64,000 nt of DNA. Origin: CAVQKZ01 sp963837325. Lineage in GTDB: Bacteria; Actinomycetota; Actinomycetes; Mycobacteriales; Jatrophihabitantaceae. A model generated the notes under the pieces. The model was not told where the DNA came from. It saw only the letters and a program-made list of their open reading frames with translations, and ran no database searches. Every line of letters starts with the position of its first letter. Position 1 is the stretch's first letter. Positions 1 to 6,756 of this stretch are shown piece after piece. The position numbers were made by a program, and so were the translations under genes. Where the stretch lies: assembly GCA_963837325.1 (NCBI GenBank), contig CAWIMV010000002.1:620001-684000 (forward strand). The letters are read 5' to 3'.

Positions 1-273
1 GTACTCGGCAACCTCGTCCGGCTCGTCGGTGTAGCCGTCTTCGATGTCAATACTGATGTGAGCCGGCAGCGGCGCCAACTGCCGGGCCAGCACGACGTTC
101 GCCTCCTTCGTCGCGCGCCCGCCGTCGGAGCGGCCGGTGCTGACGGCCACGCCGAAGCTGGTCGTACCGATCGCCTCGAACCCTGCGTCGAGGAAGGCCA
201 GGGCCGAGGGCACGTCCCACGCGTTGGGCAGTAGTAGCGGCAGGTCGCGATGGTGCAGCTCTGCGAATGTCAT
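1..273 (-). CDS. PEP mutase / isocitrate lyase family protein (3' end outside window)
   Basis: The first 91 residues of a protein whose C-terminus lies beyond base 1. It opens with LPLLLPNAWD, then FEAIGTTSFG and the acidic stretch SIDIEDGY. This is the pattern of the isocitrate lyase/PEP mutase superfamily (2-methylisocitrate lyase, oxaloacetate decarboxylase, carboxyphosphonoenolpyruvate mutase), where the acidic residues bind Mg2+ for C-C or C-P bond chemistry on 2-oxo acids. The ATG at 271-273 is the only sensible start. The substrate cannot be predicted because the C-terminal catalytic loop is missing. It is followed upstream by a 74-bp gap and then the unrelated AHSA1 gene on the same strand. 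Confidence 0.8.
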   Translation of the reverse strand, partial: MTFAELHHRDLPLLLPNAWDVPSALAFLDAGFEAIGTTSFGVAVSTGRSDGGRATKEANVVLARQLAPLPAHISIDIEDGYTDEPDEVAEY

Positions 274-347
274 GCCGCCGAGCCTAGGCGGGCGACGCTT
301 CGGCGCCAGCCGAACCAGAGTCGTGACTGTCCGGTCGGGTGGGCGGG

Positions 348-806
348 TTATTCGGCGGAGAGGAACTGACCGAGCTTGTCGAGTATTTCGTCCGTGCCCG
401 CTTCGCGCTGGGCGTTGGTGTCGAGGCCGTCGAGGTAGGCGCCCTGCTCGGTCAGCACGAGCTTGGCCCCGCCGGGAGCCGGACTGATCTCGACGGTCGC
501 CAGTGATACGGAGATGCGCCGGCCGTCCAGGTGAATGTCGTAAGACCACACGACCCGCTCGTTCTCGACGATGTCGTGGTAGAGCGCGTCCAGCGTGAAG
601 CTCGGGCCGTCCGGGATCGCGCCGCTCGTGTGCTCCCGGCCGCCGACGCGGAAGTCGAGCGTGTGCTCCTTGGTGTCACCCTCATCCGCGCCGAACCACT
701 TCGACTTCGCCTCTTGAGTCGCCCAGGCCGCGAACACTCGCTCGGGCGACGCCGGGTAGGTGCGCTCCAGGGTGAAAGACGCATGGCTGACCGAACGCTC
801 GCTCAT
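348..806 (-). CDS. SRPBCC / AHSA1-family protein
   Basis: A 152-residue START-like (SRPBCC) protein of the activator-of-Hsp90-ATPase homologue 1 family. The N-terminal pattern ERTYPASPERVFAAWA followed by KSKWFGA is diagnostic, and the rest reads as the usual beta-rich ligand-binding cavity ending in an amphipathic helix. These proteins bind small hydrophobic ligands, and the ligand here is unknown. Its ATG overlaps the TAA of the ArsR gene by one base, so the two are translationally coupled. ArsR-AHSA1 pairs are very common in actinobacteria, with the ArsR member controlling both genes. Confidence 0.88.
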   Translation of the reverse strand: MSERSVSHASFTLERTYPASPERVFAAWATQEAKSKWFGADEGDTKEHTLDFRVGGREHTSGAIPDGPSFTLDALYHDIVENERVVWSYDIHLDGRRISVSLATVEISPAPGGAKLVLTEQGAYLDGLDTNAQREAGTDEILDKLGQFLSAE

Positions 807-1156
807 TACTTGGTCTCCTTCTTCGATTCTTCGGGATGGGCGGCCAGGTACTCACCAAGCCGGTCGAGGTTGCGCTCCCACGTCGCCCGCCGGCCGGCGA
901 TCCAGTCCTCGACGGTCGTGAGCCGCTTGAGCTCTAGGTGACACGTGCGGACCCGGCCGACCTTGTCGGATCGGACCAGCCCGCTGGCCTCGAGCACGTG
1001 CAGGTGTTGCACCACGGCCGGCAGGGACATCGGCAGCGGTTTCGCCAACTCGCTCACCGACGCGGGACCGCGGCCGAGCCGCTCGACGATCACCCGACGG
1101 GTCGGATCGGCCAGCGCCTGGAACACCACGTCGACGTCGACTGAATAGTTAAGCAC
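806..1156 (-). CDS. ArsR-family winged-helix repressor
   Basis: A 116-residue winged-helix regulator of the ArsR type usually paired with AHSA1 genes. The core FQALADPTRRVIVERL, the recognition region SLPAVVQHLHVLE and the wing are intact. I see no metal-binding cysteine pair, so the signal is probably not a metal. The start chosen is GTG at 1154-1156, giving the family-typical VLNYS opening; an in-frame TTG at 1190-1192 would lie inside the promoter -35 element. There is no ribosome-binding site, which fits leaderless translation. It probably represses its own two-gene operon through the palindrome at its 5' end. Confidence 0.88.
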   Translation of the reverse strand: MLNYSVDVDVVFQALADPTRRVIVERLGRGPASVSELAKPLPMSLPAVVQHLHVLEASGLVRSDKVGRVRTCHLELKRLTTVEDWIAGRRATWERNLDRLGEYLAAHPEESKKETK

Positions 1157-1192
1157 ATACTTAAGTATTACGAGTGTGCCGGCAGCTGTCAA
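1151..1192 (-). promoter_or_regulatory. Leaderless promoter with overlapping ArsR operator
   Basis: Read on the minus strand: TTGACA (1192-1187), a 16-bp spacer, TAATAC (1170-1165), and the GTG start 8 bases further on. Transcription would therefore begin at or next to the start codon. The inverted repeat TTAAG-N6-CTTAA and the palindrome TACTTAAGTA overlap the -10 and the start, where a bound repressor would block initiation. The AT-richness of this patch stands out from its surroundings. Confidence 0.6.
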
Positions 1193-1232
1193 CTCCGCAC
1201 CGCCGGAACTGGCGCGGGCGAATACTGGTGCG

Positions 1233-1940
1233 ATGACAACAGGCGAGGGCCCGATTCAACTCGATGTGCCGCAACCGGGACTGCTCTTCGATCTGGACGG
1301 GACGCTGGTCGACTCGGTGTACCAGCACGTGACGGCCTGGCAGGAAGCGCTGTCCGAGCTCGGTATCGCGTTGTCGGTGTGGCGAATACACCGCCGCATC
1401 GGGATGAGCGGTGGGCTCTTCCTCGACGCGTTGCAGCGCGAGACCGGCGTGGAGCTGGATGTTCCCACCCTCACTCGGCTGTCGGACCTGCACGCCGCGT
1501 ACTACCTGCGCCGCGCGAACTCCGTCGTGGCCCTGCCCGGCGCCCGGGACTTGATCGCGACGCTGCACGATCGCTCCGTCCCGTTCGCCATCGCCACCAG
1601 CGGTGCGCGCCGGACTGCGATGACGGCGATCGAGCTGCTCGACCTGCCCAGCGGCGTGCCGATCGTGACCCGAGATCTGGTCGAGCGGGCCAAGCCCGAC
1701 CCGCACCTCTTTCTCGCCGCGGCGCAGCGGCTGCAGGTCGACCCTCGGCATTGCTTCGTGGTGGGCGACAGCATCTGGGATCTGCTGGCGGCGCAACGGG
1801 CCGGCGCGCTCGGCATCGGCCTGCTCTCCGGCGGCTACGGCCGGGAGGAGCTGGAGGCGGCCGGCGCCTATCGGGTCTACAACGATCCGGCCCACATGCT
1901 GTCGCGCCTGGAGGAAGTCGGCGTCCGTCCGCGGCGCTGA
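1233..1940 (+). CDS. HAD-superfamily hydrolase (beta-phosphoglucomutase-like)
   Basis: A 235-residue haloacid-dehalogenase phosphatase. Motif I is DLDGT (Asp20 nucleophile, Asp22), with a helical cap of subclass IA inserted after VDSVYQHV. Motif II is ATSG, motif III is the Lys of KPDPH, and motif IV is GDSIWD. Such enzymes dephosphorylate small phosphometabolites (sugar phosphates, phosphoglycolate) in the cytoplasm, and the natural substrate is not evident. ATG 1233 was preferred over a GTG at 1176, which would extend into the divergent ArsR promoter. It stands alone as a transcription unit. Confidence 0.88.
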   Translation: MTTGEGPIQLDVPQPGLLFDLDGTLVDSVYQHVTAWQEALSELGIALSVWRIHRRIGMSGGLFLDALQRETGVELDVPTLTRLSDLHAAYYLRRANSVVALPGARDLIATLHDRSVPFAIATSGARRTAMTAIELLDLPSGVPIVTRDLVERAKPDPHLFLAAAQRLQVDPRHCFVVGDSIWDLLAAQRAGALGIGLLSGGYGREELEAAGAYRVYNDPAHMLSRLEEVGVRPRR

Positions 1941-2029
1941 CGGTGGGCGGCCCAGCCGTAAACCGATTGCAGGATGGCGACGTAGGCGTTTGGCTGTGCC
2001 GATGAGCTGCTTCGTGATGTTCCGTCGCC

Positions 2030-2569
2030 GTGGCCACGTCCCAGCGGCGCTGGGGTTGGCACCAGCTCGACTCGCGGTGGGCGACGCGGCTCGTCGCTGA
2101 CGCCGGCATTGCCGGCGGTGACTGCGTCCTCGACGTCGGAGCGGGACTGGGCGCGCTGACCGGCCCGTTGGTCGCCGCCGGCGCGCGGGTCATCGCAATC
2201 GAGTCCCATCCACGGCGGGCCTGCCGCCTTCGAGAACGCTTCGGCAGCGCGATCGTCCTCGTCCAGGTCGACGCCGCCGACCTGCGACTGCCGCGACGGC
2301 CGTATCACGTCGTGGCCAACCCGCCGTTCGACGTCACCGCTGCCCTGGTCGGCCGCCTTCTGCAACGGGGCAGTCGCTTGGTCTCGGCGCAATTGATCCT
2401 GCAGCGCTCAGCCGTGCTGCGTTGGGCCGGCCCGAATGCACCGGGCCGGCGGCGGTGGGAGCGGACCTTCGCGGTGTCCGCCGGGACGCGGGTACCACGC
2501 TCGGCGTTCCGACCGGCGCCGCGCGTGGACGCCCAGGTCCTGGTGATCCGCCGTCGGCCGGGCGCATGA
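2030..2569 (+). CDS. Erm(37)-like 23S rRNA (adenine-N6) methyltransferase
   Basis: A short 179-residue Rossmann-fold methylase of the Erm/KsgA family. After RWGWHQLDSRWA come the SAM motif DVGAGLGAL, the acidic residue of AIESHPRR and the catalytic NPPF tetrapeptide, ending with a FRPAPRVDAQVLVIRRR-type tail. The length and the W-G-W-H N-terminus recall mycobacterial Erm(37), which lacks the long C-terminal domain of classic Erm enzymes and gives intrinsic macrolide/lincosamide resistance. NPPF replaces the usual Erm NIPY or NPPY, but the aromatic base-stacking position is kept. Start is GTG at 2030. A KsgA-like housekeeping role is less likely because of the size. Confidence 0.78.
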   Translation: MATSQRRWGWHQLDSRWATRLVADAGIAGGDCVLDVGAGLGALTGPLVAAGARVIAIESHPRRACRLRERFGSAIVLVQVDAADLRLPRRPYHVVANPPFDVTAALVGRLLQRGSRLVSAQLILQRSAVLRWAGPNAPGRRRWERTFAVSAGTRVPRSAFRPAPRVDAQVLVIRRRPGA

Positions 2570-2583
2570 CCGAGCCGACGGAC

Positions 2584-3012
2584 CTAGTGGGCCGCTGGGG
2601 CCCAGGGCCCGACGCCGCCGATGCGGTCGATCGAGTAGCGCAGCAGGTAGCCGTGGGCGTCCTTGGGCGCGGGGAACTCGAACTCTGGGCCGACGTAGAT
2701 CCGGCCCAACCGCTCGAGCAGTTGCCGCGCTGCGCCGCCTTCCTCGACCGTGGCCCGCGCGTGCACGATCGCGTGCTCGGCCAGCACGATTCCGGGTTGG
2801 CGCGGCGCGTCGAAGGAGACCAAGACCCGCGGCTCGCGCATCACGTTACGGACCTTCTGGCGCAGGTTCAGGTGGCCGCTGACGATGTCATCGCCGTCCA
2901 GACCGATCCAGACGACGGAGACCTGCGGGCTGCCGTCGGGGTTGACCGTGGCGACGTGTGCCAGCGGGCCGCTGTTGATGAGGTCGGCCAGTTCCGGGGG
3001 AATAATGCTCAT
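2584..3012 (-). CDS. Pyridoxamine-5'-phosphate-oxidase-like flavin/F420 enzyme
   Basis: A 142-residue split-beta-barrel protein of the PNPOx-like superfamily. It opens with PELADLINSGPLAHVATV and continues with DGSPQVSVVWI and a charged GHLNLRQKVRNVM helix, the pattern of actinobacterial F420- or FMN-dependent oxidoreductases (FDOR-B type). Members of the family reduce diverse small molecules such as biliverdin, and no substrate can be inferred here. The ATG at 3010-3012 fits the family N-terminus; a longer reading frame would run into the promoter of the divergent hydrolase. It is convergent with the Erm-like gene, 14 bp away. Confidence 0.82.
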   Translation of the reverse strand: MSIIPPELADLINSGPLAHVATVNPDGSPQVSVVWIGLDGDDIVSGHLNLRQKVRNVMREPRVLVSFDAPRQPGIVLAEHAIVHARATVEEGGAARQLLERLGRIYVGPEFEFPAPKDAHGYLLRYSIDRIGGVGPWAPAAH

Positions 3013-3100
3013 GACGTTCCATCTTGACAGCCGACGTCGAGTCGCGTCGGTGGGTGGCAATAGCCTGCGGCGCACGGCGAACGACATCGAGAGGAGCAGC

Positions 3101-3652
3101 ATGACCACGCTGACCGGACGTCCGAACACCGCGCTGGTAGTCATCGACGTCCAGAACCAGGTGATGGACGGCGCGCACGACCGCGACGCCGTCGTCGCCA
3201 ACATCGCCGCTCTGGTCGATCGGGCCCGGACCGAGCGGGCACCGGTGGTCTGGGTTCAACACAACGACGACGACCTTCCCAAAGGCAGCGACCGCTGGCG
3301 CTACGTGCGCGAGCTCGAGCCGGCAGACACCGAACCGGTTGTCCATAAGCAGTACGGGGACGCGTTCGAGGACACCGACCTCGAGGACGTGCTGGCCGCG
3401 CGCCAGATCGGGCACCTGATCGTCGCGGGGGCACAGACCGACGAGTGCATCCGGTCCACCCTGCACGGAGCGATCGTCCGCGGCTACGACGCCACCCTCG
3501 TCGCCGACGCCCACACCACTGAAGACCTCAGCGAGTGGGGTGCCCCGCCACCGGACAAGGTGATCGCCCACACCAACTTGTACTGGCAGAACCACGCCGC
3601 TCCCGGCCGGCACGCAGGGACCGTGAGCACCCACTCGGTCAGCTTCGACTGA
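3101..3652 (+). CDS. Isochorismatase-family cysteine hydrolase
   Basis: A 183-residue alpha/beta hydrolase of the isochorismatase/nicotinamidase superfamily. The catalytic triad can be read directly: Asp16 in VVIDVQN, Lys83 in VVHKQYGDAF, and Cys116 in QTDECIRST. Substrates in this superfamily include isochorismate, nicotinamide and N-carbamoyl compounds, and sequence alone does not choose among them. The start ATG follows a clear GAGGAG site 5-6 bases upstream. It is divergent from the flavin enzyme at 3012 and is the only gene of its unit. Confidence 0.87.
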   Translation: MTTLTGRPNTALVVIDVQNQVMDGAHDRDAVVANIAALVDRARTERAPVVWVQHNDDDLPKGSDRWRYVRELEPADTEPVVHKQYGDAFEDTDLEDVLAARQIGHLIVAGAQTDECIRSTLHGAIVRGYDATLVADAHTTEDLSEWGAPPPDKVIAHTNLYWQNHAAPGRHAGTVSTHSVSFD

Positions 3653-3748
3653 GCCGCGGACAACCGCTGAATCCGTCGCGGACCTTCGGCTCCGGCGGGG
3701 ACGGACGTACGGACAGGCTGGGGTCGGCGACCGCGGATGACACCGCGT

Positions 3749-4756
3749 TCAGTCGACGATGATCTGGAAGTTCACCGGTCGGCTGCCGGGGAAGGCGAGC
3801 TGCCCTGAGGCGTCGACCATCTTGAACCGGGCAAAGCAGAAGCCGGGACGCTTCGGGGCGGTGATCTCGGTGCGGATGTCGACCAGATGGCCGGGCGGGG
3901 TGTCGTCAATGGGCACATCGGCAATCGTCTGGCACTCGTTGCTCTGCTGCGGGGAGTCCAGCCGCCGCAATGAGTAACCCAGCCACGCCACCTTGCCCAC
4001 GTTCTTGAGCCGCCACACCTTGATGGCTGTCCGGCCGCGCGGTATGTGACTGCAGTCGGGCAAGGTGATGTCCGCGACGAACGCACTCGCATCGCCGGCG
4101 TGGGCCGGGGGCGCGGGCGACGGGTTGCGCTGGTGCACCGGGCAGTCAGCCGGCGAGAGCGCTGCCCTCGGTGCCGAGCCGGGCGAGTTTCGCTTGCCTC
4201 TGGGGGAATCCGGGCCGGACCAGACGGTGAGCACCGCCGCGACCGCGGCCGCGGCGACCACAACGAAGACGACGGCCGCCGTCAGCGCCAACCGCAGCCG
4301 CCGCCGGCGCCGCGAAAGCGGCGCGAGATCCGCCCCCGCCTCGGTACTGCGCTCGAGTGGTGCCGGGTCGCGACCAATGGCGACCTGGATCGTGCGGCGG
4401 TCCGCACCGCCGGCCGCCGCAATCGCGGTGCCGGCGCTCGAGTGTGGTTCCGAATCGCGCTCGGGCGTGTTGAGGCGTAGCGAAGTCACCGACTTGATCA
4501 ACTGATCCGCCTGCTGCCAGCGGTCGCGGTACTCGGCGGGGTCGGCACCGCAGGCCTTGACGAACTCCACTGTCGTCGCCCAGCTCGGCAGCCGGTGGCC
4601 CTGCGCGGCCTCGTGCAAGGTGGTGTGTGAGATCGCCCGGGACCGCCCGGACAGCTCGCGGAACGAGGGGTTGCCGACCGACTCACGCAAGTTGCGCAGC
4701 GCCGCGGCGAAGGCCTCGATCGCGTCTGCTCGCGTCCTCGCCGGCTGGTCGGCCAC
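3749..4756 (-). CDS. XRE-family membrane protein with NBR1-like Ig domain
   Basis: A 335-residue protein in three parts. Residues about 12-80 form a helix-turn-helix of the XRE type (LRNLRESVGNPSFRELS, then ISHTTLHEAAQGHRLPSW). Residues 157-178 are one transmembrane helix preceded by RRRRRLRL, so the DNA-binding part should be cytoplasmic. Residues 225-335 outside the membrane match the NBR1 Ig-like domain: FVADITLPD, KVWRLKNVGKVAW, then FKMVDASGQLAFPG. In bacteria this combination is known mainly from actinobacteria and its function is unresolved. Start is GTG with GGGAGC upstream. It may be a membrane-anchored one-component sensor. Confidence 0.82.
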   Translation of the reverse strand: MADQPARTRADAIEAFAAALRNLRESVGNPSFRELSGRSRAISHTTLHEAAQGHRLPSWATTVEFVKACGADPAEYRDRWQQADQLIKSVTSLRLNTPERDSEPHSSAGTAIAAAGGADRRTIQVAIGRDPAPLERSTEAGADLAPLSRRRRRLRLALTAAVVFVVVAAAAVAAVLTVWSGPDSPRGKRNSPGSAPRAALSPADCPVHQRNPSPAPPAHAGDASAFVADITLPDCSHIPRGRTAIKVWRLKNVGKVAWLGYSLRRLDSPQQSNECQTIADVPIDDTPPGHLVDIRTEITAPKRPGFCFARFKMVDASGQLAFPGSRPVNFQIIVD

Positions 4757-4881
4757 GGCTTGCTCCCGTCCCTTACCCGACTGCGGCAGCCCCGCCGCGA
4801 GAGCGACGCTACCGCCACAAGTCCGATCATATGTGGCCCAAACGGGCCAACGGCGGGATCAGGGAAACCGGCCCACGAAAA

Positions 4882-4915
4882 GGGTCGCCCGCCGTCGCGA
4901 GACGGCGGGCGACCC
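4882..4915 (-). terminator. Rho-independent terminator of the wall-enzyme operon
   Basis: A perfect 15-bp stem, GGGTCGCCCGCCGTC (4882-4896) and its complement (4901-4915), with a 4-base loop. On the minus strand it is followed at once by TTTT, so it ends transcripts coming from the SpoIID-domain gene 24 bp upstream. Confidence 0.82.
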
Positions 4916-4938
4916 CCGCATCGAGCGCTCGGCTCAGG

Positions 4939-5868
4939 TCAGGACGCGAGCACGATGCCGTCGTAGTAGTACTTGAGGATGGTCGAGTAACTCTTGCCGG
5001 CGTTGGCCTGATCGCGCGAGCCGTACTGCGACATCCAGTCACCGTCGACCCAGGCTCCGCACGCCGTCGTCGTCGAGCAGTAGTGGGCCTGCAGGATGTT
5101 GCCGCTACGGGTCATCCGCGTGCCCCACGTCGCGTCCACCGCCGAGCTGGTCGACGCCACCGCCGACCCGGGCCGGTAGACCTGGCTCGAAGTGTTGTCG
5201 TACACGTCGAAGCACGCCCCACCTGACGTGTGCCGCGTCGAGTGCAGCGCCCAGTACCAACCGAAACTCTTGACGGCCATGGCGCCGGACTTGAGCGACT
5301 CCGCCGGCCAACTCGACACCCACTCGTTGGGCAGGACGTTTTTGACGTAGGTCTTGAACGCGACCCGCTCGACCCGTCCCAGCGAGACCCGGTACACGAG
5401 GATGCTGGTCGGCAGCGTGCTGTTCGTGCCGTCCGTCTTGCAGCCCGTCGCTGCGCTGAGCAACTCGTGGGATGCGTTGTTGTTCTTCAACGTTGCGTTG
5501 AGATTGCCCTTCGCGCCGGCCGCGAAGTCTTGATGTGCGCCGGCGTAGTTGCTGTTGAAATAGACCCGCACCGTCTTGCTGGTGCGGTTCCAGACCGAGG
5601 CCGCGTTGTTCTTGACGCAGACACCCTTGCCGTTGCCGGCTCCCTTGAATTCGTAGCAGCTCGGCTGCGTCGTGCCGTAGTCGTCGAGGGAGTCGGTGAA
5701 GTCCGAGATCGATCCGGCCTCGCCGCTGTTGAAGTAGTAGCAGAACTCGCCGCTGTTGCAAACGCCGTCACGCCCGGCCGCCGCGGCGGGTGCGGCGAGA
5801 ACCGCCGCACCCCCCGCGAGCAGGGCTAACGACGCGAGCAGCGAAACGATGCGCGATCGCGTAGTCAT
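4939..5868 (-). CDS. Secreted I36-domain protein with C-terminal SpoIID/LytB domain
   Basis: A 309-residue exported protein. A signal peptide (MTTRSRIVSLLASLALLAGG, cleaved near AAAAG) is followed at about residues 30-136 by a peptidase-inhibitor I36-like domain with three to four cysteines (VCNSGEFCYY, then SCYEFKGAG and VCVKNN). The C-terminal part contains PAESLKSGAMAVKSF and MSQYGSRDQANAGKSYS, matching SpoIID/LytB, a lytic transglycosylase-like fold in sporulation and wall remodelling. ATG 5868 was chosen because it begins the signal peptide. It starts 13 bp after the stop of the preceding gene and probably shares its mRNA. The I36 part may bind a wall component rather than inhibit a protease. 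Confidence 0.8.
   Translation of the reverse strand: MTTRSRIVSLLASLALLAGGAAVLAAPAAAAGRDGVCNSGEFCYYFNSGEAGSISDFTDSLDDYGTTQPSCYEFKGAGNGKGVCVKNNAASVWNRTSKTVRVYFNSNYAGAHQDFAAGAKGNLNATLKNNNASHELLSAATGCKTDGTNSTLPTSILVYRVSLGRVERVAFKTYVKNVLPNEWVSSWPAESLKSGAMAVKSFGWYWALHSTRHTSGGACFDVYDNTSSQVYRPGSAVASTSSAVDATWGTRMTRSGNILQAHYCSTTTACGAWVDGDWMSQYGSRDQANAGKSYSTILKYYYDGIVLAS
5471..5787 (-). repeat. I36-domain duplication, copy 1
   Basis: This 317-bp segment aligns without gaps to 6321-6637 (constant offset of 850 bp). It encodes the I36-like domain and the end of the signal peptide. The encoded domains differ at about 14 of 105 residues by eye, while the flanking catalytic domains are unrelated. Confidence 0.85.
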
Positions 5869-5881
5869 GTCGGCCAGCCGC

Positions 5882-6718
5882 TCAGTGGTTGACCTTGAAC
5901 CAGGGCTGGGCCCAACCGAGGTAAGGCTTGCCCCACTTCGACTTGATCTCCGCGATCGTGGTCTCGGTGTAGGAGCCATTGCCGTGAATGTCGTTCGAGA
6001 TGAACTTGCCTCCGCCGATCGAGATCATGACGTGGCCGGACCCACCGCTGAAGAACGCGAGTCCGCCCGCCGGCACGCTCGACGAGCCCCCATGCTTGAA
6101 CGACGAGGGAATCTGCGTCCAGTGCGCGTAAGCCGTCGTCGAGCCGCTCGCGGACCAGCCGTAGGCGAGCGCGACGAGGTGGTCGCAGAGGTTGTAGTAC
6201 CCGGGCTGCGAGCCGGTGTGTACATGCGCCTTCGCCCAGGCCACGGCCTGAGCACAGCTGTGGGGATCGCCGGTTCCACTTGTGGAGCAGCTCGGGCCAC
6301 TGCTCGGACCGACCTGATGTGACGCGTTGTTGTTCTTCAGGGTGGCATTGAGGTTGCCCTTGGCCCCCGCGGCGAAGTCCTGGTAGGTGCCGGCGTAGTT
6401 GCTGTTGTAGAAGACGCGCACGGTCTTGCTGGTGCGGTTCCACACCGACGCCGCGTTGTTCTTGATGCACTGGCCCTTTCCGGCGCCCGCACCCTTGAAG
6501 TCGTAGCAGCTTGGCTCGGTCGTGCCGTAGTCACCGAGCGAGCCGGTGAAGTCCGAGACCGACCCCGCCTCACCGCTGTTGTAGTAGTAGCAGAACTCGC
6601 CGCTGTTGCAAACGCCGTCACGCCCGGCCGCCGCGGCCGGACTGGCCAGGACGAGGGCCGGCGTAGCGAGCGCGAATACGCCGGTCGCGACGGTGAGGAC
6701 CTTTCTGAAGTTCGTCAT
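5882..6718 (-). CDS. Secreted I36-domain protein with C-terminal CHAP/NlpC-like domain
   Basis: A 278-residue exported protein. The signal peptide (about 1-31) is followed by an I36-like domain (32-135) nearly identical to that of the next gene. The C-terminal half looks like a cysteine peptidase/amidase of the CHAP or NlpC/P60 type: Cys178 in YYNLCDHLVALAYG, His229 in GGSGHVMISIG, and a polar SNDIHG that may supply the third residue. Such enzymes cut peptidoglycan cross-bridges or stem peptides. The start ATG has a strong GAGGAG site 8 bases upstream. It is the middle gene of a three-gene cluster of secreted wall enzymes. Confidence 0.8.
   Translation of the reverse strand: MTNFRKVLTVATGVFALATPALVLASPAAAAGRDGVCNSGEFCYYYNSGEAGSVSDFTGSLGDYGTTEPSCYDFKGAGAGKGQCIKNNAASVWNRTSKTVRVFYNSNYAGTYQDFAAGAKGNLNATLKNNNASHQVGPSSGPSCSTSGTGDPHSCAQAVAWAKAHVHTGSQPGYYNLCDHLVALAYGWSASGSTTAYAHWTQIPSSFKHGGSSSVPAGGLAFFSGGSGHVMISIGGGKFISNDIHGNGSYTETTIAEIKSKWGKPYLGWAQPWFKVNH
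6321..6637 (-). repeat. I36-domain duplication, copy 2
   Basis: Partner of the repeat at 5471-5787. Homology stops at both domain boundaries, which indicates that a domain-sized piece was duplicated or recombined rather than a whole gene. Confidence 0.85.
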
Positions 6719-6756
6719 GGTGTTTCTCCTCGTGTCTTGTCGGGTGGTGGATCGAA

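Noticed and set aside
2030..2569. Mobile antibiotic-resistance element around the Erm-like gene
   Set aside because: No transposase, integrase, inverted repeats, leader peptide or base-composition change flank it.
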